A stretch of 59,968 nucleotides of DNA. Origin: Chloroflexota bacterium (GTDB lineage Bacteria; Chloroflexota; UBA6077; JACCZL01). The notes under the pieces are model-generated. The model ran no database searches. It saw only the letters and a program-made list of their open reading frames with translations, and had not been told where the DNA came from. Below, piece after piece: positions 9,453-18,460 of this stretch. The translations under genes and the position numbers were made by a program. Position 1 is the stretch's first letter; every line of letters starts with the position of its first letter. Where the stretch lies: assembly GCA_030447245.1 (NCBI GenBank), contig JAUJPG010000003.1:141987-201954 (forward strand), read 5' to 3'.

Positions 9453-9960
9453 ATGCACGACCAGTGTGTGCGGCCAACGGTTCGGACCGAGGACGAGCAG
9501 GCTCGATACTACCTCGGCTTCCTGCGTGACGGCGCCGCCAACGAGAAGCTCGCCGCGCGGGTCGGCCTCGCGCGCATTTTCGAGCGCCGCGGGATGCTCG
9601 ACGAGGCGGCCGAGCTGTACGAGCGAAACGTCCTGGCCGGGCGCGCGTCGAGATTGTCTACCAGCGGTTGGCGGCGGTCTACCATCGACAGGGGACGGGT
9701 CGACCTGGCGGAGGCGACGCTCAGGCGCGGCCGCGAGATTTGTCCGCCGCCGGGCAAGAGTACCTCAGAGGGTCGGGGCCCGGCCCGCTCGCCGCGAGCC
9801 TGTCGAGTGCGCCGCCTCGGTCCGCCGTGTCGGCCGGCCAGGTAGCCGCGGGCCTGGTCGCGGGGGTGTGTCTGGTCGGCGTGCTGACGTTGCTGGCCGG
9901 GCCCCGCCGGCGGCGCCGGGTCAGGCAGGCATCCTGGACCCGAGTCAGGCCGAGGACATA
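9453..9960 (+). pseudogene. Tetratricopeptide-repeat protein with C-terminal membrane anchor, frame-broken
   Basis: From ATG 9453 the frame reads a TPR unit (ARVGLARIFERRGMLDEA, then AELYERNVLAGR). It then loses the pattern, which resumes in another frame as LAAVYHRQG and, after another shift, VDLAEATLRR and LSAAGQEYLRG. A hydrophobic helix (VAAGLVAGVCLVGVLTLLAG) and a basic RRRRR stop-transfer follow, ending at 9960. At least two frame changes are needed. It may form one reading unit with the SH3/C39-like region that follows. TPRs mediate protein contacts; a membrane-tethered scaffold is the simplest reading, and function is otherwise unknown. Confidence 0.5.
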
Positions 9961-10037
9961 GTCAGCCTGTCGGTCTTGAGCCCGCCGGCTCGGCGGAGGC
10001 GGCCCTGGCTGGGCCGGGCACGACGCTCGCTAGCTGG

Positions 10038-11066
10038 GTGGAGCCACGTGACGACGCGGACATCCCAGCCGACGCGCTGGCGGCCCTGGGCAGCGAGTCC
10101 ACTGGCTTCGTCGACTCACTCGCGCTGTCGTCGGGCCTGGACACCGAGGCCGTCAACCTGCTCCCGACGTCCGAGACCGATCTGTTCGTCATCGCGGACG
10201 TTGGCCGGCGGCCTGTCGCTCAGACCGTCACCAGCCGCGGGTGAGCCCACCCGAGTATGGCGAAGGTACCGGGCTGCTCGGCCTGGGGGAGCGGATCGAC
10301 GCCGCGGGCAGGAGCTGGATGAAGGTCCGTGATCCGGACGTCGGTGGCGAGGGCTGGGCCGCCGCGGAGTTTCTCGTCGCCTGGCCGCTTGCATCCGCGC
10401 GGATGCAAGCGGCCGGGCGAGCGGGCGACCTGGCCGAGACAGCCGAGCTTCGCTCTCTGACGCCCAATCAGTTGACCGACGGCGCCACGCTCACGCGGCG
10501 CGAGGCGTTCGCGGCGCGCGCCAGCCGCGCGCGGTCGCCTTTGCCCGCGCGGTTGGCGCCGACCCGACGCTCGACGAGGTGGTCGAGCTGCGCGCGGCGA
10601 GTCGGCTGGACGTCCTGGGATGGCATGGCGGCCCGCGGAGCCAGGTTGATCTGCTGGCTCGGATGGGCATCGCGTCCGCCTGGACCACGCGGACGGCGGA
10701 ATCGATTGGGAGCAGGTGGTCGGCGACGTCGCGGCGGGCAAGCCGGGCCATTGTCGCCGCGGTGGGCCACTACTTCGTGGCCGAGGGTTCGATCCAGCGT
10801 CGGGGCGTCTCGACTTCGGCAATTCGGCAACCGTCTTGCGGGCTGCGCAGGGCAAGCGGTGGTTCGCGCCGCACGAGATCGGATCGCTCGGCATGGGGCC
10901 GCCCGGTGTCGACGATCCACCTGGCCGCCGTGCCGAGCGTCGGCGACGCGGACTCCTCGACGGTCGAAGGGGGTGGCTCGTTCAACTGACTGCCCTCGCA
11001 CCGAGGCCGCGCGACGGCCTGCTCGGCACCCCACACCGAGTGCCACCTGCCGAGGGACGTTCTTGA
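10038..11066 (+). pseudogene. SH3-like plus C39-family peptidase-like protein, frame-broken
   Basis: Several frames on this strand give one coherent protein. ADIPADALAALG and ETDLFVIADVGRRP come first, then an SH3-like segment (ERIDAAGRSWMKVRDP and GGEGWAAAEFLVA). A C39-peptidase-like core follows: DEVVELRAASRL, GHYFVAEG, FDPASGRLDFGNSA and RWFAPHEIGSLGMG. The His in GHYF and the Asp/Asn of DFGN fit the family, but the expected catalytic Cys block near 10500-10530 is scrambled by GC-run changes. At least four frame shifts are needed. Family members are exported cysteine peptidases or wall-binding proteins; activity here is doubtful as written. Confidence 0.5.
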
Positions 11067-11326
11067 TCTGACGAACTGCCAGCCAGCCAGGTAGGGGGCA
11101 CGTGAGTTCGTCTGGCTTTGGTTGGGCTCGGACGCCCGCTTACCAACGAGCTATATCGCGAATGCCCACTCGGTCTCCCGCCTGCCGGAGAGTGCTGGCG
11201 CGCGGGCACCCGATGGACCCGTCGACGGCGCACGCCGAGGCGCTGATGGCCGCGCGTGCACGTCGAGATGCCTCAGGGCATCGATGATGGAGCAGCCGGG
11301 CGGTCAATCGCTCTAATCCACCGTCG

Positions 11327-11917
11327 TCACTCAAGAAGATAGAAGGAGACCGAGGCTGCGAGGTTCCGCAGCGTTCTAATCCAGAGTATGGGCACTCGAC
11401 GGTCGTTCCCGAAGACGAGGAACGTGCCGGGCGCGCCGGTTTTCTCCAGCAACCAGACGTGTTCGGCGATGATCGAGAACTTGGCCGGGAAGTTCGACGC
11501 CGCCGACGAGCGTGTAAAACTCGCATCGCCAACGACTCTTCTATCGGACGAGACAAAGTCGAATCGCTTGCGCACTCCTTTACTGAGCCAGCCAGCAGTT
11601 CCATGCCGTAATGGTCGCCGAGAACGCGGCGGGCCAGCGCCTCGAACGTAGCCGACGGCAGCGCACCGCCGCTAGACAGCGAAACTCTCGCCGAGGCCGC
11701 AACCTGCGCGACCAAGGCATCCTGCCCCTCTGAAGCGTAGAATCTCCACCCCGATCGCTGCGTTCGCCGCGGACCGCCCTCGGCGAGCCAGGTCTTGCGT
11801 CGTCATGTACACCGTTTGGTGCGAGCGGATTTCCAACTGCCGTGCAATCTGGCCGTTGGTTGCGCCGTCGGGTAGAAGAGACCAGAGATAGGCGAGAATG
11901 TCCTCCGCGTGGGTCAC
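11327..11917 (-). CDS. Winged-helix plus restriction-endonuclease-like protein, two apparent frameshifts
   Basis: The GTG start at 11917 follows an excellent site (GGAGGAG, seven bases away). The N-terminus is a helix-turn-helix: EDILAYLWSLLPDGATNGQI, then RQLEIRSHQTVY. After a shift near 11690 comes FEALARRVLGDHYGMELLAG. After another near 11575 come KRFDFVSSDRRVVGDA, FSIIAEHVWLLEKT and FLVFGNDRRVPILW, ending at 11327. The FDFVS..VVGDA pattern and the core order resemble PD-(D/E)xK nuclease folds, though the Lys of the motif is not evident. I do not recognise a named family. Next to an IS element and a toxin-antitoxin pair, it may be a defence or mobile-element gene. Confidence 0.55.
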
Positions 11918-12123
11918 ATCGGTACTCCTCCGTGATATGCAGGCCGTGCGTCGTCGCCGCGCTCGGCTCGACATGCGCCCCTACTCAACCGCGACGGTAC
12001 CCCGAAGTACCGATACCTGGGCGGATGGCAGCCGCCCTCGCTGAGGGATCGATCACGGTTGTCAAAGATCTAACCATGGCGAGGTAACTGGCTGGCGCAC
12101 ACCATCCTCCGACCCTGTGTCAA

Positions 12124-12187
12124 GTCAAATGAAAATGTCACCGTAGCGGCTTGTGGGTGACGGTTCCCTCAAATGAGAATGTCACCG
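12124..12187. repeat. Left terminal double motif of the IS
   Basis: Two direct copies of the end motif: GTCAAATGAAAATGTCACCG at 12124-12143, and a longer copy at 12166-12187 with core CAAATGAGAATGTCACCG. They are 42 bases apart start to start. Probable transposase binding sites. Confidence 0.65.
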
Positions 12188-12293
12188 CCGCCGCTCCTTT
12201 CATGATGGGGTGTTCGGAGGCTGGTTGGGGTCATCGTCGCCGTCGTCGGGCCTGTGGAGCTGTGCGGCAACGCGGTAAGCGTTGTCCACAGCT

Positions 12294-13528
12294 TCATAGG
12301 CCGAGCCCGTCGGGAGGGCTGGCCCTCGCCGCTAAGCCGCCGCCACTCGGCCGCGGGAGTCCGCCGGCCGAGGCCGGCCGGGGCAGCAGCAGCGCGTCGA
12401 GGTCGGCGTGGATCGCCCGGGCGGAGGGCCCGCGGGTTGGTCGCATTGCGGAGGGCCGCGAGGCGGGCCCGCTGCTCCGCCGGGCAGGGCATCGGACCCC
12501 GCGAGGCGGTCGAAGGGCGGCTTGGCCGCATCCCACCTCCGACGAACCCGCGTCTTATCGGGGGTCTTCTCCACCAGGTGCAGGGCCGGCTGGAACAGGT
12601 TGTAGTAGCTCCACATCTGCTCGTACAGCGCGTTCAGGGCGGCGCACTGCTGCGGCGTGTCCAGCCGTCCGTGCCCGACGTAGGCCCGCACCAGCGTATC
12701 GTTCTTCTGCTCGACGAGGCGGTTGTCGTTTTTGTGGTGCGGCCGCGAGCGCGACAGGGTCAGCCCGGTGATCGCCGCGCCCCAGAAGCGCACCAGGTGG
12801 GCGTTGAGGAACTCCGGCCCGTTATCCGGGTGCAGCTCGAGGATCGGGAAGGGCAGCCGCGCGAGCACCCGGGCGGAAGCCGTGCTCCATCGCCCGCTGG
12901 CTGCGCCCGAGCACCGCCACCCGCTCGCTCCAGCCGGTCGCGACGTCGACCAGCTGCAGGGTGTGGACGTAGTCGCCGTGGGTCGACGGTCCACTGTGGT
13001 GGACCAGATCGACCTCGAAGTGGCCCGGCTCGGCCGTGTCCCAGGGGATCCGCTGCATCGGGATCGCCCGCCACCCGGTTGGCCCGCTCTGGCCCTTGCG
13101 CGGCAGGCGGGCGGTGTCCTGCCCCAACCGGGGTCAGCCGCCGCTGGATGCTGGCGATGCTGATGCGGCCGAGTTGGGCGACCACCTCGTCGGTCAGGAC
13201 CAGTTCGCCGTGCGCGGCCAGCCGCCGCGCCGTCGGCACCAGGGCCTGGCGTCAGCCGCTCAGCGCAGACGTCATCGAGCGTCTCCCAGATCACGCGGAG
13301 CGCGTCGTCGAGCGCGATCCCGTAGACCCGTCCGCGCTGCGGGGCGCGGACGCCGCGTCAGCTCGGCCGACCGCAGCAGCCGGACCAGGGTCTTGCGGTC
13401 CAACGCGGTCAACTCCTCCAGGTGGCTCAGCAGCCGTCCCCGCTCGGTGCGGTCAGCCCCCAGCTCGCCTGCATGCGCTTGATGCACTTCCGTCGCTCGT
13501 CAATCGTCATCTCTTCGCTGTCCGGCAT
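12294..13528 (-). pseudogene. IS transposase (DDE integrase core), multiple frameshifts
   Basis: Reads MPDSEEMTIDERRKCIKRMQ from ATG 13528, then TERGRLLSHLEELTALDRK after a shift near 13450. A helix-turn-helix-like region follows, then the catalytic core. The core has HFEVDLVHHSGP (first Asp), ELHPDNGPEFLNA (second Asp) and KNDNRLVEQKNDTLVRAYVG (Glu), so the triad is intact. The tail continues in a third frame (AEQRARLAALRNATNPRALR) to a stop at 12294. At least four frame changes are needed, so as written it is inactive unless the indels are errors. It cuts and joins its own ends at the flanking repeats. Confidence 0.75.
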
Positions 13529-13535
13529 GGCCCCT

Positions 13536-13591
13536 CGGTGACATTCTCAGTTGAGGGAACTGTAGGCCCGCCGTGACATTCTGCGTGAGGG
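13536..13591. repeat. Right terminal double motif of the IS
   Basis: Inverted partners of the left end: CGGTGACATTCTCAGTTGAG at 13536-13555 and CCGTGACATTCTGCGTGAGG at 13571-13590. The spacing of about 35 bases differs slightly from the left end. Confidence 0.65.
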
Positions 13592-13651
13592 AATGCGCCG
13601 CCCTTGTCCTGCCCGATCGCCCGTGGTAGCATCCAATCAGGTGTGAATTCG

Positions 13652-13964
13652 ATGTCTGTTCGTGATTCGATGATTCAGGTCTCAGATATTAGATCGCTCA
13701 CAGACTTCAAGCGCCATACGGCGGAGTTCGTTGAGCGGCTCAAGCAGACCGGTCGTCCCCAGGTCCTGACCGTCAATGGGAAGGCCGCGGTCGTAGTGCA
13801 GGACGCAGAGTCGTTCCAGAAGCTGCTCGATCTCGCCGAGCGTGCTGAGGCGATCGAAGGGATCCGTCGTGGACCAGCATCGGCTGCCCGCGGCGAAGGC
13901 CGGGCCAGTCGAGGAAGTCTCCGCCGAGCTCTGGTCGAGATACGGCGTCCTCCGCGACGGGTGA
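13652..13964 (+). CDS. Phd/YefM-family antitoxin, one apparent frameshift
   Basis: The N-terminus reads IQVSDIRSLTDFKRHTAEFV, then LKQTGRPQVLTVNGKAAVVV and QDAESFQKLLDLAERAEAIE, a textbook Phd/YefM DNA-binding domain. The reading frame to the natural end changes once near 13872 and finishes as PVEEVSAELWSRYGVLRDG with TGA at 13962-13964. That stop overlaps the toxin start (GTGA). Antitoxins of this type bind their own promoter and neutralise the paired toxin through the C-terminal tail. ATG 13670 is an alternative start. A possible -10 (TAGCAT) lies about 25 bases upstream. Confidence 0.82.
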
Positions 13965-14280
13965 GGTATCGTGTCCTGGTTCAGCCTCCTGTAACCGGGG
14001 ATCTGGATCAGGCGTACCGTTGGATTGCAGAGCAGTCGCCAGGTGCTGCTGCACGATGGCTCGAAGGAGCGCTCCGCGCCACCCAGCAGCTCAGCAGCTT
14101 CCCCGGGCGCTGTCCTCGCGCCGGAGAACGATGCCTTCGAGGAGGAGATCCGCAGCTCTTCATGGTCACTACCGCATCCTCTTTACGATCGATGGCGGGG
14201 ATGTAAGAGTGCTGCACGTCCGCCACGGCGCACGACGCCACTTGACTCCAGGCGACGAGACTTCGTCAGAGGACGAGTGA
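13961..14280 (+). CDS. ParE/RelE-family toxin, two compensating frameshifts
   Basis: GTG 13961 overlaps the antitoxin stop. The frame reads VRYRVLVQPPVTGDLDQAYR, WIAEQSPGAAARWLEGALRA and SSFPGRCPRA, matching ParE plasmid-stabilisation toxins. It slips for about 15 codons (PENDAFEEEI visible in another frame), then returns as HGHYRILFTIDGGDVRVLHV and RHGARRHL to the stop at 14280. Members poison gyrase or cleave ribosome-bound mRNA. The conserved C-terminal RILF..D...V.VLHVRH block is present. Together with the antitoxin this is a complete type II pair, active only if the indels are errors. Confidence 0.8.
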
Positions 14281-14387
14281 CCGCGCTGGTCTCGTCCTCG
14301 GCTCGCGCCGCGGCGCGCCGCCTGATGCAGGAGCTGGCCGGCGGTGAAGTGGCCTATGCCAGCGACTTCGGCAGCATGCAGGGCACA

Positions 14388-14513
14388 ATGATGACCGTGG
14401 CAATGGTCGCGGAGCGGGCGGGCTACGACTCCGAGGCGGCGTTCAGCAAGCCACCCAGGCGGCACTACGGCCTGCCGCCGAGTGCCTCTCGCGGCTGCGC
14501 CCGGGTGGTGTGA
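14388..14513 (+). pseudogene. AraC-family regulator remnant (second helix-turn-helix only)
   Basis: MTVAMVAERAGYDSEAAFSK and RRHYGLPPSA are the second helix-turn-helix and C-terminal signature of AraC/XylS regulators. Nothing upstream encodes the first helix-turn-helix or a sensor domain; 14281-14387 shows only weak helical sequence. This is a truncated relic at the edge of the accessory patch. Confidence 0.6.
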
Positions 14514-14691
14514 CGGGATCGGCGCATCATCGCGCTCGAGCCGACTGCCGCCGCATCCGAGCGGCGTGACCGCGGCACGTTCTCGCTTGAGCCAGGGAGC
14601 GACTGACACTCAGAATGAAGTCGGCCGAACGGCCACGCAGGGGCCCGCGTCGACGCGCGACGGCCGCACCGCCGCCAACAGAGGGGGTCCC

Positions 14692-16168
14692 ATGCCGCAC
14701 CAGGTGACGATGCCAATGCTCGGCCTGACGATGGAAGAGGGCACCATCACCGAGTGGCTCAAGAAGGAAGGAGACACGGTCGACAAGGAAGAGCCACTCT
14801 TCGTCGTCGAGTCCGACAAGTCGGCCGTCGAAGTCGGTGCCCTGCCGGGCGGCGTGCTCCAGCAGATCCTGGTGCCGACGGGCCAGGCCGTCGCGGTCAG
14901 CACGCCGATCGCCGTCATCGCCCAGCCTGGCGAGGCCACCGCAGCCACCGCCAGCGCGGCGCCGAGCACGGCTCCCGAGCGCGCCACCGACTCCCACGCG
15001 GCCGACTCCCGCCCCGCCGGGCGCAACGGGCGGGGCGGCCGCCGCCGCGTCCCCGCACCGGCAGCGGCCGCGGGCGGGCGAGCGAAGGTCTCCCCCGTGC
15101 GCGGATGGTCGCCCGCGAGCTGGGGATCGACCCGAGCGGCTTGCGCGGCAGCGGGGCGGAAGGGCGAATCGTCGAGAGCGACGTTCGGTCGCGGGTCGGC
15201 GCTGGCGCGGCCGCCGGCGCGGCCGCGCCAGCGCCGGCCTCCGCGGGGCGGGTGATCGCCTCGCCGCTGGCCCGCAAGCTGGCCGTCGAGCACGGGATCG
15301 ACCTGGCCGACGTGGACCGGGTAGCGGGCCGGGCGGCCGGATCACCGAGAAGGACGTCATGGCGCGGCCTGGACCCGAGCGCCGGCCGCGGCCCCCGCTA
15401 GCGCGACCGCCCGGCTGCTCCCACCGCGGCCCCGGCGGTGGGGGTGGAGCGGCGGCGGGCGTCGGCGCCGTCGAGCCGCTCAACCGCGTCCGCCGGATCA
15501 CCGCCGAGCGGATGGCCGCCTCGGCACGCAGCGTCGCCCGCGTGACGCTGCTGATGGAGGTGGACATGACCGAGGCGGTCCGCTTCCGAGGTCAGCTGGC
15601 CACCGAGTTCGAGCGGCGCCAGGGCGCCCGCCTGAGCTATGACGCGATGATCGCCAGGGCATCGGCGATCGCCCTGGGCGAGTACCCGACGTCAACGCCC
15701 AGTGGCAGGAGGGCGCCGACGGCCAGCCGCCCGGCCTGCGGCGCCAGGCCCAGGTCAACGTTGGCGTCGCCGTAGCCGCCGAGGCCGGCTCCTCGTCGCG
15801 GTCATCCGCGGCGCCGACCACAAGTCGCTCTGGGAGGTGAATGCTGACCTGGTGGGCCTGGTTGAGAAGTCCCGCCAGGATCGGCTCGGCCCGGACGAGC
15901 TGTCCGGCGGCACGTTCACGATCACCAACCTGGGCGGCTACGGCGTCGACGCGTTCACCCCGATCGTCAACCCCACCGGAGACGGCGATCCTGGGCGTCG
16001 GGCGGATCGCCCGCAAGCCGGGCCGTGGTCGACGACCAGCTCGCCATCCGCGAATTGATGCAGCTGAGCCTGTCGTTCGACCACCGCGTCGTCGACGGCG
16101 CGCCCGCCGCCCAGTTTCTGCGGCGCATCAAGGAGGCCCTCGAAGCTCCGTACATCCTGCTGGCCTGA
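14692..16168 (+). pseudogene. Dihydrolipoamide acyltransferase (E2 of a 2-oxoacid dehydrogenase complex), multiple frameshifts
   Basis: ATG 14692 follows a GAGGGGG site. The lipoyl domain is intact (MPMLGLTMEEGTITEWLKKE, with lipoyl-lysine motif ESDKSAVEV at residues 42-50). An Ala/Pro linker and two peripheral subunit-binding domains follow: ARMVARELGIDPSGLRGSGA, then SPLARKLAVEHGIDLADVDR. The catalytic domain has RRITAERMAASARSVARVTL, ELSGGTFTITNLGGYGVDAF and SFDHRVVDGAPAAQFL, with the catalytic His in DHRVVDG. Five or more frame changes are needed. E2 transfers acyl groups to CoA. No E1 or E3 genes are nearby, so the pyruvate, oxoglutarate or branched-chain type is open. Confidence 0.82.
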
Positions 16169-16245
16169 CGGCGCCCGCCCGGCAGGGATCGGGGGCACGT
16201 CGGCCTGGTGCATGAGCCGGGTTGCCGCGAGCCTGGCCGTCGAGG

Positions 16246-16830
16246 TCAGAACGGCAGGACCGGCCTGGGCTTCAGCTCGGCGTGCGGAAGCACTCGACAA
16301 CGTGGTCGTTCACCATGCCGGGTCGCCTGCATGTGCGCGTAGCAGATCGTCGAGCCGACGAACGTGAACCCGCGCTGACGCAGCTCCTTGCTCAACGCAT
16401 CGGACTCGGCAGTCCGCGCTGGAACCTCGGCCAACGATCGCCACTGGTTCTTCCGCGGCGCCCCGCCGACGAACCGCCAGACGTACGCGTCGAAGCTCCC
16501 ATACTCATCCTGGACTTCGACGAACCTCCTGGCGTTGTTCACGGTGCTCTGGATCTTGAGCCGATTCCTGACGATGCCGCTGTCGGCGAGCAGCTCGGCG
16601 ATCTTGGCGGCGTCGTACGCGGCCACCCTGCTCGGGTCGAAGTCGTCGAACGCGCGGCGGTAGTTCTCGCGCTTGCGGAGGATCGTCAACCAGCTCAGGC
16701 CTGCCTGGGCGCCTTCGAGGACCAGCATCTCGAAGAGCGTCCGATCGTCGTGCTCGGGCACGCCCCACTCCTCGTCGTGGTACCGCGCGTACAGCGGGTC
16801 CGAGCCTGCCCAGCCGCACCGCGCCTTCAT
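16246..16830 (-). CDS. tag: DNA-3-methyladenine glycosylase I
   Basis: ATG 16830 reads MKARCGWAGSDPLYARYHDE then EWGVPEHDD, the Tag signature with the zinc-binding Cys near the N-terminus. LFEMLVLEGAQAGLSWLTIL, KRENYRRAFDDFDP and the C-terminal GFTFVGSTICYAHMQAT follow. Tag flips out and removes 3-methyladenine in base-excision repair. A short stretch after YAHMQAT is out of frame: GMVNDHVVECFR is found one frame over, and the main frame resumes at HAELKPRP. Two compensating indels therefore sit between about 16270 and 16315, and the zinc-binding His and Cys of the tail lie in that stretch. Confidence 0.87.
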   Translation of the reverse strand: MKARCGWAGSDPLYARYHDEEWGVPEHDDRTLFEMLVLEGAQAGLSWLTILRKRENYRRAFDDFDPSRVAAYDAAKIAELLADSGIVRNRLKIQSTVNNARRFVEVQDEYGSFDAYVWRFVGGAPRKNQWRSLAEVPARTAESDALSKELRQRGFTFVGSTICYAHMQATRHGERPRCRVLPHAELKPRPVLPF

Positions 16831-17110
16831 CGACGCCCCGCGAGGCCGAACTGAGACCAATAACCGTCCCGGCACCGCCACCCTGTGCCAGCCATCGGTT
16901 TCACCACCATCGCCCCAATCGCCCAGTCAACTCCGGATAGGTAATCGGAAGGTCAAGGAGTCTTCGTTCGTCCGCTCGATTCTCGCCCGAGTGATGTTTC
17001 AGACCAGACCAGCCTCTCGGCCCATTTGGCGGAGTAGTATCAGCGCTCTGTCACACCTCATTTGACGGGTTGGGAGTCGCAGGCGGGCAGCCACTGAGTG
17101 GCCGACGTGG

Positions 17111-18460
17111 CTAGGTTCGAGCGCCCGTCCCCGCCACGGCGAACAGGTGCAACTGATTGGGGATGCCCTTCAGCGAGCGCTCCCCGCGCTCCGTGAAGGC
17201 GAGGCCGGAGCCGGCGACCAGATCCCTGACCATGCTCGAGACCAGCACCTCGCCGGGTCCGGCCTCGGCGGCGACGCGGGCGGCAACGTGCACCGCCAGG
17301 CCACCCAGGTCCCTCCCCATGACCTGGCACTCCCCCGTGTGCAGCCCGGCGCGCAGCTCGAGCCCGAGCGGCCGGATCGCGTCTTGGATCGACCAGGCGC
17401 AGCGGATGGCCCGCGCGGGGCCGTCGAACGCGGCCACGAAGCCGTCGCCGAGCGTGTTGATCTCGCGCCCCCGGTAGCGGGCCAGCTCCCGCCTGACCTG
17501 TGCGTGGTGAGACTCCAACAGCTCGCACCAGCGCCGATCCCCCAGGGCTGCAGCTCGCTTGGTCGAGTCGACGATGTCCGTGAACAGCACCGTCGCCAGC
17601 ACGCGATCGGGCTCGGGTACTGGACGGTCACCGGTCAGGAACTCCTCAACCTCGTCCAGGAGCGCGTCCGCGTCGCCCACCCATGGCAGGTGGTCGCCCC
17701 CAGGCAGTTCGACGAACCTTGCGCCGCGGATGCGGCTGGCGATGAACCGACCCTCTTCGACGTTCGCGTCCGAGTCGCCGGTCCGGTGCAGGACGAGCGT
17801 GGGCACGCGCACCGTTGGCAGGACGTGACGTATGTCGATGTCGGTGTTCCACCGTGCCAGGGTCAGCGCGGCGGCCGGGCTGGCGCTCAGGCGCAGATAC
17901 GTCGCCCACCAACGCCCGAACCGCTCGTCGTGCGCCACGCTGGGCGCGAGCATCTCCAGATCCACGAGGCCGCCCCAGCCCTCCCGAATGGCACGGAGGA
18001 AGTGTTCGCGCCGCTCGGGCGTGGGGGCCCACGGGTAGTCCGGTGACCACACCCACCTGGCGAAAATGCCGACGGTCACCAGCGCCCGCGTCCGTTCCGG
18101 ATAGGTCGCGGCGAACAGCACGGCCAGGCTACCCCCTTCGGAGTGGCCGAAGACCGCTGCCCGCTCGGAGCCGGCCGCGTCCATCACCGCGCGCACGTCG
18201 TCCATGCGCTGCTCGAGAGTCGGGTACTCCGCCACCCGATCCGAGAGCCCGGTGCCGCGCTTATCGAACAGGAGTAAGCGAGAGAACGCGGCCAGTCGGT
18301 GGTAGAAGCGGGCCAGCGATGGCTCCTCCCACCCGTACTCGACGTTGGAGACCCAGCCAGGCACGTACACCAGGTCGAGCGGCCCGTCCCCGACCACTTG
18401 ATACGCGATGCTTACGCCGTCGCTATCGGCGTACCTGGTCTCCGGCGGCACGGCCTGCAC
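17111..18460 (-). CDS. Alpha/beta hydrolase fused to class III adenylate/guanylate cyclase
   Basis: A complete 449-residue fusion. Residues about 1-275 form an alpha/beta hydrolase: oxyanion region YVPGWVSNVEYGWEE, nucleophile Ser107 in GHSEGG, an acid near Asp229/Asp231 and His257 in GGDHLPW. Residues about 285-445 form a class III cyclase domain: VLFTDIVDSTKRAA with metal-binding Asp295, NTLGDGFVAAFDG with Asp339, then GLHTGECQ and GLAVHVAARVA. Such fusions are widespread in actinobacteria and Chloroflexota. They are thought to make cAMP in response to a ligand or substrate bound by the hydrolase domain. Monocistronic, cytoplasmic. Confidence 0.9.
   Translation of the reverse strand: MQAVPPETRYADSDGVSIAYQVVGDGPLDLVYVPGWVSNVEYGWEEPSLARFYHRLAAFSRLLLFDKRGTGLSDRVAEYPTLEQRMDDVRAVMDAAGSERAAVFGHSEGGSLAVLFAATYPERTRALVTVGIFARWVWSPDYPWAPTPERREHFLRAIREGWGGLVDLEMLAPSVAHDERFGRWWATYLRLSASPAAALTLARWNTDIDIRHVLPTVRVPTLVLHRTGDSDANVEEGRFIASRIRGARFVELPGGDHLPWVGDADALLDEVEEFLTGDRPVPEPDRVLATVLFTDIVDSTKRAAALGDRRWCELLESHHAQVRRELARYRGREINTLGDGFVAAFDGPARAIRCAWSIQDAIRPLGLELRAGLHTGECQVMGRDLGGLAVHVAARVAAEAGPGEVLVSSMVRDLVAGSGLAFTERGERSLKGIPNQLHLFAVAGTGART

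Larger units (their letters stand above)
12124..13591 (-). mobile_element. Insertion sequence with DDE (rve-type) transposase and doubled terminal motifs
   Basis: About 1.47 kb, bounded by inverted copies of a roughly 20-base motif present twice at each end (12124-12143 and 12166-12187 on the left; 13536-13557 and 13571-13591 on the right). The inner pair matches in 21 of 22 bases. The single gene inside encodes an integrase-core transposase on the minus strand. No clear target duplication is seen, so the exact outer limits are uncertain. This IS type, with the MTIDERRK N-terminus, is common in Chloroflexota; the family name is not certain (IS481-like or unclassified). Confidence 0.75.

Noticed and set aside
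12254..13576. 440-residue plus-strand open frame over the IS
   Set aside because: The minus strand carries the DDE transposase with the catalytic triad; the plus frame has no recognisable content.
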